From: Centropus unirufus
Lineage: Eukaryota > Chordata > Aves > Cuculiformes > Centropidae
Assembly: GCA_013397695.1 (NCBI GenBank)
Contig: VYZI01000104.1
Span: 1,445,112-1,509,111 of the forward strand
DNA length: 64,000 bases
Reading direction: 5' to 3'
The notes under the pieces are model-generated. The model saw only the letters and a program-made list of their open reading frames with translations, was not told the DNA's origin and did no database searches. Shown piece after piece: positions 24,938 through 35,153 of this stretch (its first letter is position 1; the number at the start of each line of letters is the position of its first letter). A program made the position numbers and the translations under genes.

Positions 24938-27900
24938 GAAAACTATATATGCCAGTTAGCATTTTCAATACCAGGAAGGCTGTCTGTTCCTCAGATGGAT
25001 TATAGTTCTGTGAAAAAGTTATAGACAATTCTCATTTTAATCAAACTGGTTGAGATCTAGTGCATTATCAGACTTAAATTCCCATATGTAGCAGCACTAG
25101 TTTTCCAGAAAAGGGACAGAAGGAATGACAGCTCCAGTGTTACAAAAGGCATCTATCTACAGCTCTGTATGTTTCCCAGTCTGCTGTTTCTCTTGTCTGG
25201 CATAAGAAAAAGGAAAATAGAAGAAAGGGAATATCGCTGGTGTAGAGAGCAACGGCAAAGAGCCGCTACACAGAAGAAAATGGTTGAATGAGTTAGAAAC
25301 ACACATACAGGCAAAATACGGGAAGACTGATCTAATTCCAGATATAATGGCTTAGCAAAATAAAATCTCCAGAGCAATAGTGGTACAATTTCGGTTAAGG
25401 CCCAAATCTGTTATTCGTTAATTACCATATTAAATAGTCACTCGCCATGCAGTTAATCCATAAAACCAGACATTCTGGATTATGAGTAAACTTTTGTTAA
25501 GTTAGGCTTCAAAGTTATGGCTTGAAAACTCTGAGAAAGCACCTACGAACCACATCCTATCATTTCTCAAAGGGAAGTCTGAAATTAACATCAAACCTAA
25601 GTATTAACAGGAGTGGTGTGCAGTCTTGAAAAACACCAATTACATAACATGAGCTGGTGAACCACATAGGAAAAGTAAAATGGACTCATCCTTCCCCCAC
25701 ACTATCACATCCTCATTACATGTGTTGTTTTCAGCTGTGTCAGAAAAATTCTCACTTCTGAAGCTCTTCAATTTTCTGATTTATTATGGCTGTACAATTG
25801 CATGAATGAAAAAGATGGACGGCATCTGGGGAGACACCTTTCTCAGTTGCTCACACTCACATTTTCTTCCACTCTCAAGGGACTCTGGTGAAAATACAAT
25901 TACCACATTCTCTGGTCATTCAAATTTCCTCTAGAGTTTATATAAACACACAAAATTTAAGATCACATACCTAAGAACTGTAGAAGCAAGTTAAATTGCA
26001 TGCTTGATAAATCACATGAAAACCACATGCTTGATCTTCAGTAAAAGTTAAAATAGAAAATGGCAACAACATTATAATTTAATATCCTCAGAACATCATT
26101 AGACATTTAGAAACGAAATCACAGATTAGTCTAAGTTAGCCAAAGGCCTCAGTACAACAAAACTCATACATGAACTCTCATACAGGAGATAATTATAGCA
26201 AAATGAAGGCTGAATTCTAGGCTACCAGATCTTCTAATCTAACTCTCATGTTTTTTTCCTCACTAAATTGCAAGAATTATGGGGCAGTAATTTTCTCTAC
26301 TTGTGTGTTTGTGTCATCTGTCATGTATGTAATGTTTTGTATTACAAAGCAGCAAACAAGTAATAATGATAAATGTTTAATTTTAAATCAGAAGCTTAAG
26401 AAGAAGGAGAAAATGCATCCTCTGTCCTTTGCTATTGACATTGTAGTCCTTATTAATTTTTTTTCATTTCAGAATGTGTGATTAGAAACTGCTGTGGCAC
26501 ATTTTTACCTTTCACTGTTAGCTTTCTGTGAAAAGTGAGAGCAATTTTCTAACACAGTTCTTCTTTCAAATTAGGTTTACTGTAAAGTAACACCTCATAC
26601 CACATGCAATATGCTCATGATACCTCCCTTGAAGATAAATAAACTTGTAAAATCTTACCTCAAACAAAAGTTCAACATTTGTCATATTTAATCAGCAATA
26701 AAGTCAGACAACTAATTCTTCACAATTTACCCTTCACCAACACTATGTCATTTCCAAGTTGAAATGAGGAAAATTTTGACATTTGCAGGCAGTGTGGCAG
26801 AAAGGCAGCCTGCCATGTTATCAAAATAATTTACGTTCTAAAATTCCTGTGAGTCCAACATGAAAATAACATCTCCACCATTCCATCTCTTAGTTTAGAC
26901 AACGCCAGTGTTACTTAATATGACATGCTCAGGAAAAGAAATCATCTTAAATTGACACTGATAGTCCCCAGAGCTGACAAATACAAGTTGCTTAAATTCT
27001 CTGTGTACTTGATTTTTCTGTTCTAGTGAGCTATGTTTGAAACAGGAAAGGGAGGTCAGATCTGGGAGTAGAAGAGATTAAACGACAATTTTGTTTTCCT
27101 CATTTTTGGGCTAGCCTCTAATATCAATCTCAGCCTGCTCTAAATTATGTCCAGCTGTCTATTGCCCCCGGGACAATTCTAGCAGCCAGAATTAGCTGGA
27201 GTGCAATGACATTTTGACCACACACAGCCTCCCTTCAGCCTACCTATCCTTGGGTTTTTGAGGACAATGGGGGGTGGCAACAAGTCCTGCCAGGAGGAAA
27301 ATACATGAACAGTTAAGTTGTAAACACATTTGAGTTAAAATTTTATGACAACTGTGGTTTTTAAAGAAAGCAAAAAAACTGAGATGTGACAGAGTTCACC
27401 AAAGCAGTAGGGAATAGAATGTACCATTTTCAGAAGGAGCCAAAAGCAAGTAATTAGGGGCCAGCCGCAAAGGGCTGCTTTGATAGGAAGCACTGTCAGC
27501 AATGGTTGCAAGGAGCTGGCCTCAGCAATGCCATGTTATATGGTCAGCAAGAAAGAATGGATGGCTCGACTACTTCTTACATGTTGTCTTCAGACATTTC
27601 AGATATCTAAGTTGTTCTACTGCTGAGCAGCTCAGTTATATAGCTCACACATACTTCAACATTTTCAAAGATCTGAATCCTGCTGTCCTACATCAGGTGA
27701 ATTTCCAGTTGCCTCTGTAGGAAATATCTGAACTATAAAACCCTTAACTGAGTCTACTACCTCTCTTTAAAAGACTGAGAACTATCCTTGGCAGAATATG
27801 GTATTTCAGCAAATCTATAGCACTATGATTGTCTGGCATTCATACATCCTGAAAAATGCTATGTCTCCTATTCTCTGCTTCACTTTTCTAGAGTGCAAGC

Positions 27901-29616
27901 AACTGATTGCAGTAGTGTGACACAGGCAAAGTTTCCCCAGGTGGTAGATTAGGATAAAATTTACTGCATTCTTTTCTTAATCCAGAATTCAACAAGTTAA
28001 ATTCAGTTCTCTTTGCATGGCAGATATGACAATGCATTCAACACACACTAAGTCGTGTTGCCAGTAGAGATGAGTAATTTATGTTACTGTTTTGCATTCA
28101 TTAGATTATTTGAATTGCCTGTAGTGCTTTCTACAAGCATGAAACAGTAACATTTCAAAACATATTAGGTGGCCCATAATAAGTATGAACACATTTTACA
28201 TTAACATGAGTCAATAACTTAGACCCCGTATAACACTTTGAAGTTCTCTTATTAAAAAAATGACGTGTGGCCTTTAAGGGAATCTTTTTTGGAGTGGCAA
28301 AGTAGGTGTCAAAAGACAGCCAGTTAAATAGACCAGCATATAAAAGAACATAACAAATGTCTTACTAATGTAGTCAGGAAAAATTTTCTCTTAGACTATA
28401 TTGTTACTTCTGTATTCCAATTACCAGTGTGTTGTGTGGAATGAAGGTCCTACAGTCTTTGGAGTCCCAGTTACCTGTAAGCACAGAAACTGCAGTGAGA
28501 GAAGAAAAATCCTGTATTTCCTCATAACTACCATAAAAAAAAGACAGATGACAGTGTTACAGCTAAAAGTATTCTGAAACCACTCAACTTGGTGCTTTCT
28601 AAAACAGGTAAGTAAAGTTAATTTGGTTCAGAGATAAAATTTGTATGTATGGTAATGGCAATGTATGGTAATCCAACAAAAGAAATCATATTTTACATAA
28701 GATCAAATAAAACTTAATGTTAAGAATTTCAGGGATTATATAGGAAAGCTATTCTCTAGGCCAGAGATGCCAGAGGTCTGCAACAGTGTGACTTTTTTTA
28801 AGATCTCAAGTTTTCCAGGTCCTTCACGGTCAATATTAAGGAAGTAAAAGCTTTTTACTTTTTAAATTAAGGATCTCACTTTCAACTGAAGCAGAGGAAT
28901 AGAGTGTAGCTGCCCTACTATGGCACATTGCCCCTGGAAGCAAAATTGGGGACCTAAATAAAGGTCCAGCTTATCCCTCTGTATGAAGTGTTCCCTGGTA
29001 TGCGGCTCTTTATCATAATCATGCCACTAAAAGAGCTTCTAAATCTCTGTCATACCTGATCATCTTCCCTTCAGACCAATAACTTTCCCACTGGATATTA
29101 CATACACAGAAAAAAAACTCTTTTAAATTAACTGAACTTACATAGGGTCTAAAGAAACAGGCATTCCTTTACGAAGGACTCCTTTTTTATTTACCAAATT
29201 CAGAATGGGCAGGAAAACATCAGTCTTCCTATTTTAAACTTCAAATACCTTGTCTAGATGGATAAATACTCCATACTATTCCTTGCAAAGTCACAACTCA
29301 TCTTAAATTAGCAAAATTATGTATTTATACCCAGGTGATAAAAAACATGCTCCAAGGAGCAAGCCCAGGGTATAGTGTGAGTGAGTTCATCAAAAGCTCA
29401 GGTAAGCAAGATGGTGAAGCTCATTTGTCATGGAGTGAGACAGCCAACACACCTCAGTGACCCTGGGATCACAGCCCTGTGTGAAATCATGGTGCAAACC
29501 ATACCATATACTACACTACATACAGCAGGGTTACTACAGTTCTACTGTGATCTAGGTAAGCCAAATTAGCAAGTGCCGCAACATTCCCCTCCTACCCACC
29601 TCTGGCTCAAAGAGTT
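24938..29616. other. Non-coding stretch
   Basis: No gene or recognisable repeat found in about 4.7 kb of AT-rich DNA. A small near-duplication around 'gtatggtaat' lies at 28644-28672. Confidence 0.35.
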
Positions 29617-29830
29617 ATTAAGCTTGGAAAGACCTCTGAAATCATCAAGACCAATGGTCAGCCCAACACCACTATGCCTACTAAACCATGTCCCAGCATT
29701 CCATGTCTACATGCTTTTTGAACACCTCCTGGGATGGCAACTCCATTACTTCCTTCAGCGGCCTGTTCCAATGCTTCACCACTCTTTCGGTAAAGATACT
29801 TTTTTCCTAATATCCAATCTACTTCATTAG
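29617..29830 (-). mobile_element. CR1 LINE 3' fragment
   Basis: The complement of a CR1 3' end: it opens with 'agcttggaaagacct' and continues through 'aatcatcaagaccaatggtc', 'tttttgaacacctcctggga' and 'cttttttcctaatatccaat', all standard CR1 3'-region phrases. It is 5'-truncated as most CR1 copies are. The terminal short repeat is not preserved. Confidence 0.88.
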
Positions 29831-30090
29831 CTGCCAGGCCTCAAAGCCTGACATGTGCAACCTGCAACGGTCCCTGACCCAGCATCTGCCCTGTGCTTTC
29901 ATGGAGACACCAGCTGTGACAGCGCAGGAACCCAACTTCAGGGGAACCCAACTGCAGCCATGCCCAACATGACAGTGTGGCTTTTGCAGGGTTCAGCAGC
30001 CCTCCCCTCACAGGTCCCCCAGGCAAGTATATCAGGAAGGACCCCTGTGCCTTGCCCACAGGATGCCTTTGGCCACAGCTCCCTCAGAAG
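29831..30090. other. GC-rich block between two CR1 copies, unidentified
   Basis: About 260 bases, clearly richer in G+C than the surrounding DNA, lie between the truncated end of one CR1 and the 3' end of the next. I do not recognise it as CR1. Open frames exist on both strands but are short and unlike known proteins. It could be an unrecognised repeat or old CpG-rich DNA upstream of the EFEMP1 promoter. Confidence 0.4.
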
Positions 30091-30882
30091 CATAGAATCA
30101 CTAGGTTGGAAAAGACCTTGGAGATAATCAAGCCCAACCGCACATGTCCACTACTAAATCATACCCCTAAGTACTGCATCCACTCGTCCCTTAAATACCT
30201 CTAGGGATGAGGACTCAACCACTTCTCTGGGCAGCTGTTCCGTTGTCTAAGAACTCTTTTGGTGACTAAATTTTTTCTTTATGTCTAATCTGAACTTCCC
30301 CTGGTGGAAACTGAGGCTATTCCCCCTTGTCCTATTGCCTGTCACTTGGGAGAAGAGACCAGCACCCAGCTCTCTACACCCTCCTTTCAGGCAGTTGCTG
30401 GCAGTGATAAGGTCTCCCCTCAGCCTCCTCCAGGCTGAACAACCCCAGCTCTCTCAGCCATTCCCCATAAGACTTATTCTCCAGCCCCTTCACCAGCTTC
30501 ATCGCCCTTCTCTGGACGCGCTCCAGAATCTCAATGTCCTTGTAGTGAGGGGCCCAGAACTGAACACAGCATTCAGCCGCAGCCTCACCAGAGCTGAGTT
30601 CAGGGGCAGAATCACCTCCCCGGACGTGCTGGCCACACTGTTTCTCACACAAACCAAGATGCCATTGGCCTTCCTGGCCGCCTGGGCCACTGCTGGCTCA
30701 TGTTCAGCCACTGCCAACCAACACCCCCAAGCCCCTCCCTGCCAAGCGGCTTTCCAGTCGCTTGTCCCCGAGCCTGTAGCACTGCACGGGGACGCAGTGG
30801 CCTCGTTCAACCCCGCACCGCTGGTCTCAGCCCATCGATCCAGCCTGTTCAGCTCCCTTTGCAAAGCCCCCCTGCCCTCAGG
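30091..30882 (-). mobile_element. CR1 LINE, 5'-truncated, about 0.8 kb
   Basis: The 3' terminus is at the left ('catagaatcactaggttgga'). It is followed by the normal CR1 order: the 'gataaggtctcccctcagcc' segment, 'cttctctggacgcgctccag', 'gaggggcccagaactgaaca', 'ctgctggctcatgttcagcc' and 'gtagcactgcacggggac'. It fades near 'cctgccctca' at about 30882, where the EFEMP1 CpG island begins. Parts of it (30500-30800) keep many C+G-rich bases. The long open frames over this region on both strands are repeat-derived and not genes. Confidence 0.93.
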
Positions 30883-31049
30883 ACGCCGCCTGGGGACCCT
30901 TCGTTCCCCGCCACCCCCAACGCGCCCACGGGGTTTGGCACCTGCCCCGCCGCGGGGCGCCGCGGGCAGCGGCGAGGGGCAGCGCCGTGCCCCGCCCCGC
31001 CGCGGGCTCCGGGCGCCGCGGGGTCGGTAGGGGGCGTGCGGGGGCTCCG

Positions 31050-31161
31050 GGAGAGCCGGCACCGTTTCCATTTAGCTGGACTGGGGGAAAGGAGAGCGAG
31101 CGGGCGAACGGACAGACGGACAGGGCCGCGAGCAGCGCCGCCCGCACCGGCCCCGCCGCAG
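31050..31161 (+). other. EFEMP1: Predicted non-coding first exon of EFEMP1 (start approximate)
   Basis: The plus strand runs through the GC-rich leader to a strong donor, 'gccgcag' followed by 'gtagga' (GT at 31162-31163). The last exonic base would be 31161. No ATG occurs between about 31050 and the donor, which suits a 5' UTR. The transcription start is a guess within the CpG island, and only the donor is supported by sequence. Confidence 0.5.
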
Positions 31162-31464
31162 GTAGGAGCGGGCAGCGCCGTGCGCGCCGCCCCTTGGAGC
31201 GGGATCGCGGGGCTGCGCGAGCCCGGCAGGTGTCCGCGGTGCCTTCTCCCCGCTGGAAGGTGAATCCTGCCGTGCGTCCCTCCTGGCGCTTCCCCCCTCG
31301 CCCGCCTTCCTTGCTTTCACCGAAAAATCTCCTTGCCACCCCAAAACGCGCGGTGCAAGGCGGTCACAGCGCCTGCCCCGCGCCCAGCGCCGCTCCCAGC
31401 CCAGGGTGGCATTAAGCGCTCTGTTCTTTTAAACTCCAGCTACTTTTTTTTTTTCCACCCTCAG

Positions 31465-31555
31465 CTGGATAAATCACAACCGGGCTGGAAGCGCAGCCAA
31501 ACCTCCCCCTCTTCTTGCAGGAGCGAAGGGGCAGCGTCCCGGGCGCTTCACCCAG
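31465..31555 (+). other. EFEMP1: Possible second, alternative 5' UTR exon
   Basis: A long T-rich tract ending 'ccaccctcag' makes a good acceptor (AG at 31463-31464), and 'cacccag' followed by 'gtaggg' makes a good donor (GT at 31556-31557). A second acceptor, 'cctcttcttgcag', would give a shorter 31521-31555 form. Neither form is needed to reach the coding exon. Alternative non-coding first exons are common in genes of this type. This is inference from splice signals only. Confidence 0.3.
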
Positions 31556-31690
31556 GTAGGGGCTGGGCGGGCGCCCTGAGCTGCCAGCCGGGCAGGACCC
31601 GATCCGGAGGAGCCGCTGCGTCCTCCGGCCGAGGGGAACCCTAAAAATATTCCCGCTTTGTTTGTTTTCTCTTTCTTTTCAAGGTTCACG

Positions 31691-31771
31691 ATGCTGACAG
31701 CTATGTTCTTGGCTGCTCTCATTCTTATTACAGTACATTCGCAGGAAACTGAGGAAACCATAACATACACG
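31691..31771 (+). CDS. EFEMP1: EFEMP1 (fibulin-3), first coding exon: signal peptide
   Basis: Fibulin-3 is a secreted extracellular-matrix glycoprotein with calcium-binding EGF-like repeats and a C-terminal fibulin module. This exon encodes residues 1-27. Residues 1-17 (M-L-T-A then a hydrophobic core of L, A, I and V, ending VHS) are a signal peptide, with predicted cleavage before QETEETITYT, which is nearly the mammalian N-terminus (QDTEETITYT). The acceptor is 'tctttcttttcaag' with AG at 31682-31683, so the exon starts at 31684 with seven untranslated bases. A stands at -3 of the ATG. The donor is GT at 31772 ('acg' then 'gtaagg'), and the exon ends between codons (phase 0). The identification rests on near identity with mammalian fibulin-3 as I remember it, continued in the next two exons. 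Confidence 0.97.
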
Positions 31772-34669
31772 GTAAGGTTTAATGGGGTTGGAGGTAATTA
31801 CTGCTTTGCAGGGATTCTTTTCTAAATGACCCTTGAGAAAAACCAAATTTCTTGCCAACGTATAGCATGCAATGCAAAGGTCGTTGATTTTGAATGTTAA
31901 CCATAAAATAAGTGGTTTCTGCACTGAAGCTATGTTTTCAAGCTGTAGCTCAGTCCTGTCCACTTCAAATGCCTGTTCTGAAAAACTTTTCTATATCCCG
32001 AGTTTGATGAACTGGACAAAATTATGAGGTTTTAATATTTTTTAATCCATTTTCATAAAGACAGGGTCCTTATGACCTTCATTTGAAATATATGGGATTT
32101 GACAGGTAAATGGGTCAAACATTTTTATATGTTTCCTTTTGGATATATCAAGCTGTTTTTAAGAAAATGTAAGTACTCTACAAATTCAGTGCTTTTAGTG
32201 AGGCACCTAAGTCCTCGAGTGATCACAGTACTCTTTGTTTCTGAGCTGGTTTGGAACAGTGTTTTTTGCATGGCTCGATAAAATGGTACAAGAGTACTGG
32301 AAATGGGTTCTGTTTAAAACCAAGGAATAGGGCAAGAGGTTCAAAGGCTTTTTTGCAAGGCTTTTTGTTTGTTTGTTTTTTAATCTGCTTGTGTTCAGTC
32401 TTTGGCTTGCATAATGCTTGTCATAGAAGGAGTGGCAATTACCTCCGCTCTGGAGTGGAGAAAAGCTGGAGAACAAAAAACTGCATTTTCACATCTGATT
32501 ACAGTTGTAATTCCTGCAACTTGCTTCATACGGGTGGACCTCTGAATATGTGTACAGACATTAGCACAATGCCACACAAGCAGAAAATTCTGCACACGTG
32601 CAAAAAGTTAGAAAACCACAGCCAAAGATCAAGATTGTGTCTTATGCAAGTAATCCCACTGAAGTCGGTGGGATAGCTCAAGTAAGTAAATATTGCAGAG
32701 TTAGACATTATCATAGAAAACAAGGTGCAAAGAAGCCTCAAGTGAGCATCAGAAAGTCAGTCATGAAATACTTCTAAGACTGGCCATTAGAAGCAACGGA
32801 GATTTGAAGGCTGGGAGTACTTCTTTTTAGAGGTTTCTATTATTTTTAAGTTCCTCTGTATAAAGGAAAACCTAAGATCTAAGTATCTTTTGAAAATCCA
32901 GACTAGCATATTGATCCCACCTCTCTCCTGTTCTGCATTTATTATATGGTCTTTTAAAAAATTAAGTAGCACTTTCTGATAAGCCTACATAGTTCCGCTT
33001 ATACCAATGGGAAATTTCTAGCATGCATGTATGCTTGGGGTTTTATGCTCCATTTTCTAAGAGGTCTTAGCAATTAAGCACTTCAATGTTCCTTAGGCTT
33101 TAATCATGTAAAGCTAAACAAAAAAACTCTTAGAATGCTATTGTTTTTCATGTGTACATTATATTCACTCAGGGCCAAATCCTTATCTACTGTACAAGTC
33201 CCTTCAGCAGTAGTTAGAGGCTTGGCTTCTTGCAGTTAAATAGACAGTACTTCTGTTGTGCATTAACAGGAACTGGGTGATTCAGTAAATGCATGAATTA
33301 GCTGTTTTCCTTTGGGTTCACATTTTCATAGCTACAGTAAATTTGGTGTGGTCAACTCAGCATGATGTGATTCATTTAGAGGTTGAGAATTGTAAAACTA
33401 TTTGCTGTCCACTTACCCCTTTGAAAGAAAAAGCCTCCAAAGTTAGAACTCACTGCTACATTTGGCAAATCGCTAGTGTCACCTGCAAATGAAGAAAATA
33501 TTTTGAAGTTGGTGTCCATTAGTAAAAAGTTTCTCAAAATAACTCGAGGATAGTATCTGAAGAGCCAAAAGGTCAAATTTGTCACTGCAGCGGAATACTT
33601 GCAAGAAGATTCAGCTTGCTTGACTGTGACTAATTGCATTAACCAACTCCTTTCTTTCTACAGAGCCATTAAAGTAACATTCTAAGCAGCATAGCATGCA
33701 TATGCACATATATATTAGGGCTAAGCTGATTCACTGATAGTTTAAATGTTTCTGCTACATAGCTGGTAGCATTGTGAGACTTGGCTAATCAAGTTCAGTA
33801 ACTGACACCTGGGATTAAAATTACTGCCCTCCAGACAATGTAATGGGTTTGAGCAGAGGAAATGAAGATGCCTACCTAATTGCAGGGCCAAATATTTCAA
33901 ATTCTTCCGGAAGTTATTAGTCTGCGTTGATATAAGTAGTTGCTGAGTACAGTCTTGTTTGAATTTTTGCTGTCTTATACTAGCCCTGCTGTTATAAACT
34001 CTTAAATGTTTATTGATTGATTCAATATAAATTGTTCTTCCTAGACTGTAGTTCCTGGACTCATGTGATTAAAAAAGCATGTGAATGAATTCCCAGCTGT
34101 CACAGGATCCTTTCTCATTATTAGAGTGCTAATGGGAGAGAGGATGAAGTACAGGGGCACAGAAGCCCAATAGCCCTTCTGGCAAACCAGCCCCAGGAAT
34201 GCAAGATGTTCACCTGTGAGAAGGCAGTGAACAAGAAAAAATATTCAGAAAAACTTGTTCCTTTTTCATAAGAAGATTTTCATATTGGTCAGCTGGGTCA
34301 GTTTGGAGGTTCATTTATTCCAAATTTATTATTCTAGCCAATGACAGGTGCTTTATAACGGTGTATAGGAGCAAGGCAAGGAGAAAGTGATGCTGTTCTC
34401 CCTTTGTTCCCTAGCCCAAATAAAAGTTACATACTCACAGAAAATGATATCTTGGGAACTTTTGAGACAGAGACTCTCTCTGTATATATTTGATATTGTT
34501 CCAGCACAGCAATGTTGTACCAATAGCCACTTTTTTAGCTTACTAAAATAAGCAAACATTTCATTTCTCTTTGTGTCAAACTTTGAGTTCATTGAAATAT
34601 GCTTGATGATTTTTCCAAAACGAAAAATACCAAGTAGCTTGATTTTACTTTTTTTTTTTCTGTCTTTAG
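31772..34669 (+). other. EFEMP1: EFEMP1 intron after the signal-peptide exon
   Basis: A GT-AG intron of about 2.9 kb. Short stretches at about 32645-32670 ('cccactgaagtcggtgggat') and 33170-33215 ('gggccaaatccttatctact') look like very old amniote repeats. No other feature recognised. Confidence 0.85.
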
Positions 34670-34718
34670 CAATGCACAGATGGGTATGAATGGGATCCTG
34701 TTAGGCAACGGTGCAAAG
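34670..34718 (+). CDS. EFEMP1: EFEMP1 (fibulin-3), second coding exon
   Basis: A 49-base exon encoding residues 28-43, QCTDGYEWDPVRQRCK, and the first base of the next codon (phase 1). It forms the start of the first, atypical EGF-like region and differs from human by about one residue in this stretch. The acceptor is a long T tract ending 'tgtctttag' (AG 34668-34669). The donor is 'caaag' followed by 'gtacag' (GT 34719-34720). Two cysteines (residues 29 and 42) are as in the family. It is too short to be seen as an open frame alone, but frame, splice signals and neighbours agree. Confidence 0.96.
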
Positions 34719-34892
34719 GTACAGTAGATAATTTTCAAAGACAGATTTGCAATTGGTGTTCTTTAAGTATTATCATTACACACCCCCGTTTTGTACAACG
34801 AGGTGTGCTTGCATGTCTCATTGTGTTATTTGTATGGCTGTAACAGAAGGTTCAACTGTTAAAAGCATGACTTGTGTTGTTGCTAACCGCAG
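34719..34892 (+). other. EFEMP1: Short EFEMP1 intron (174 bp)
   Basis: A GT-AG intron in phase 1. The acceptor 'ttgctaaccgcag' has a rather weak pyrimidine tract, but the frame across it rebuilds an intact EGF module (K, then D-I-D-E-C). Confidence 0.93.
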
Positions 34893-35153
34893 ATATTGAT
34901 GAATGTGAAATAGTCCCAGATGCATGTAAAGGTGGGATGAAATGTGTTAACCACTATGGAGGATACCTCTGTCTACCTAGAACAGCACAAATTATTGTAA
35001 ATGAGAGAGAAGAAGCAGCAGCTGAATCCACTAGTGGTCGAAACAACGTCATTCGACGGACTCCAGCTGATCCTCAACGTGCCCCTCCGAACCCAACTCA
35101 TCAAATTCAGTGTGCAGCTGGGTATGAGCAAAGCGATCACAATGTGTGCCAAG
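34893..35153 (+). CDS. EFEMP1: EFEMP1 (fibulin-3), third coding exon: atypical cbEGF and linker
   Basis: This 261-base exon completes codon 44 and encodes residues 45-130, ending one base into the next codon (phase 1). The D-I-D-E-C start is the calcium-binding EGF signature. It is followed by CKGGMKCVNHYGGYLCLP, with the Asn and aromatic residues typical of cbEGF modules. Next come TAQIIVN, a linker, GRNN-VIRR, a proline-rich PADPQRAPPNP segment and IQCAAGYEQSDHNVCQ, which opens the following module. Compared with human fibulin-3 as I recall it, the linker between 'IVN' and 'GRNN' is some 40 residues shorter and one Phe before 'VIRR' is absent. The acceptor AG is at 34891-34892 and the donor GT at 35154-35155 ('ccaag' then 'gtaagc'). 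The frame reads on past the donor to a stop at about 35230, which is intronic. The remaining cbEGF modules and fibulin domain are not in the window. Confidence 0.97.

Larger units (their letters stand above)
30870..31640 (+). promoter_or_regulatory. EFEMP1: CpG island promoter of EFEMP1
   Basis: Very high G+C with dense CpG, unlike anything else in the window. It has Sp1/KLF-type GC boxes ('gccccgccccgccgc', 30989-31003) and a 'ggggcgtgcggggg' element at 31031-31044. No TATA box is evident, as expected for such promoters. Transcription probably starts shortly before about 31100, because a good splice donor follows at 31162. The long frames over the island on both strands reflect lack of stop codons in GC-rich DNA. 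Confidence 0.85.

Noticed and set aside
31024..31037. A second CTCF site in the promoter ('tcggtagggggcgt').
   Set aside because: Three mismatches to the 14-base core. Better explained as GC-box type promoter sequence.
30281..31415. Several long open frames (up to about 249 codons) on both strands over the EFEMP1 upstream region.
   Set aside because: They overlap CR1 sequence and the CpG island, where stop codons are scarce. Compositions are low-complexity Pro/Arg/Ala-rich, and no splice or homology evidence supports them.
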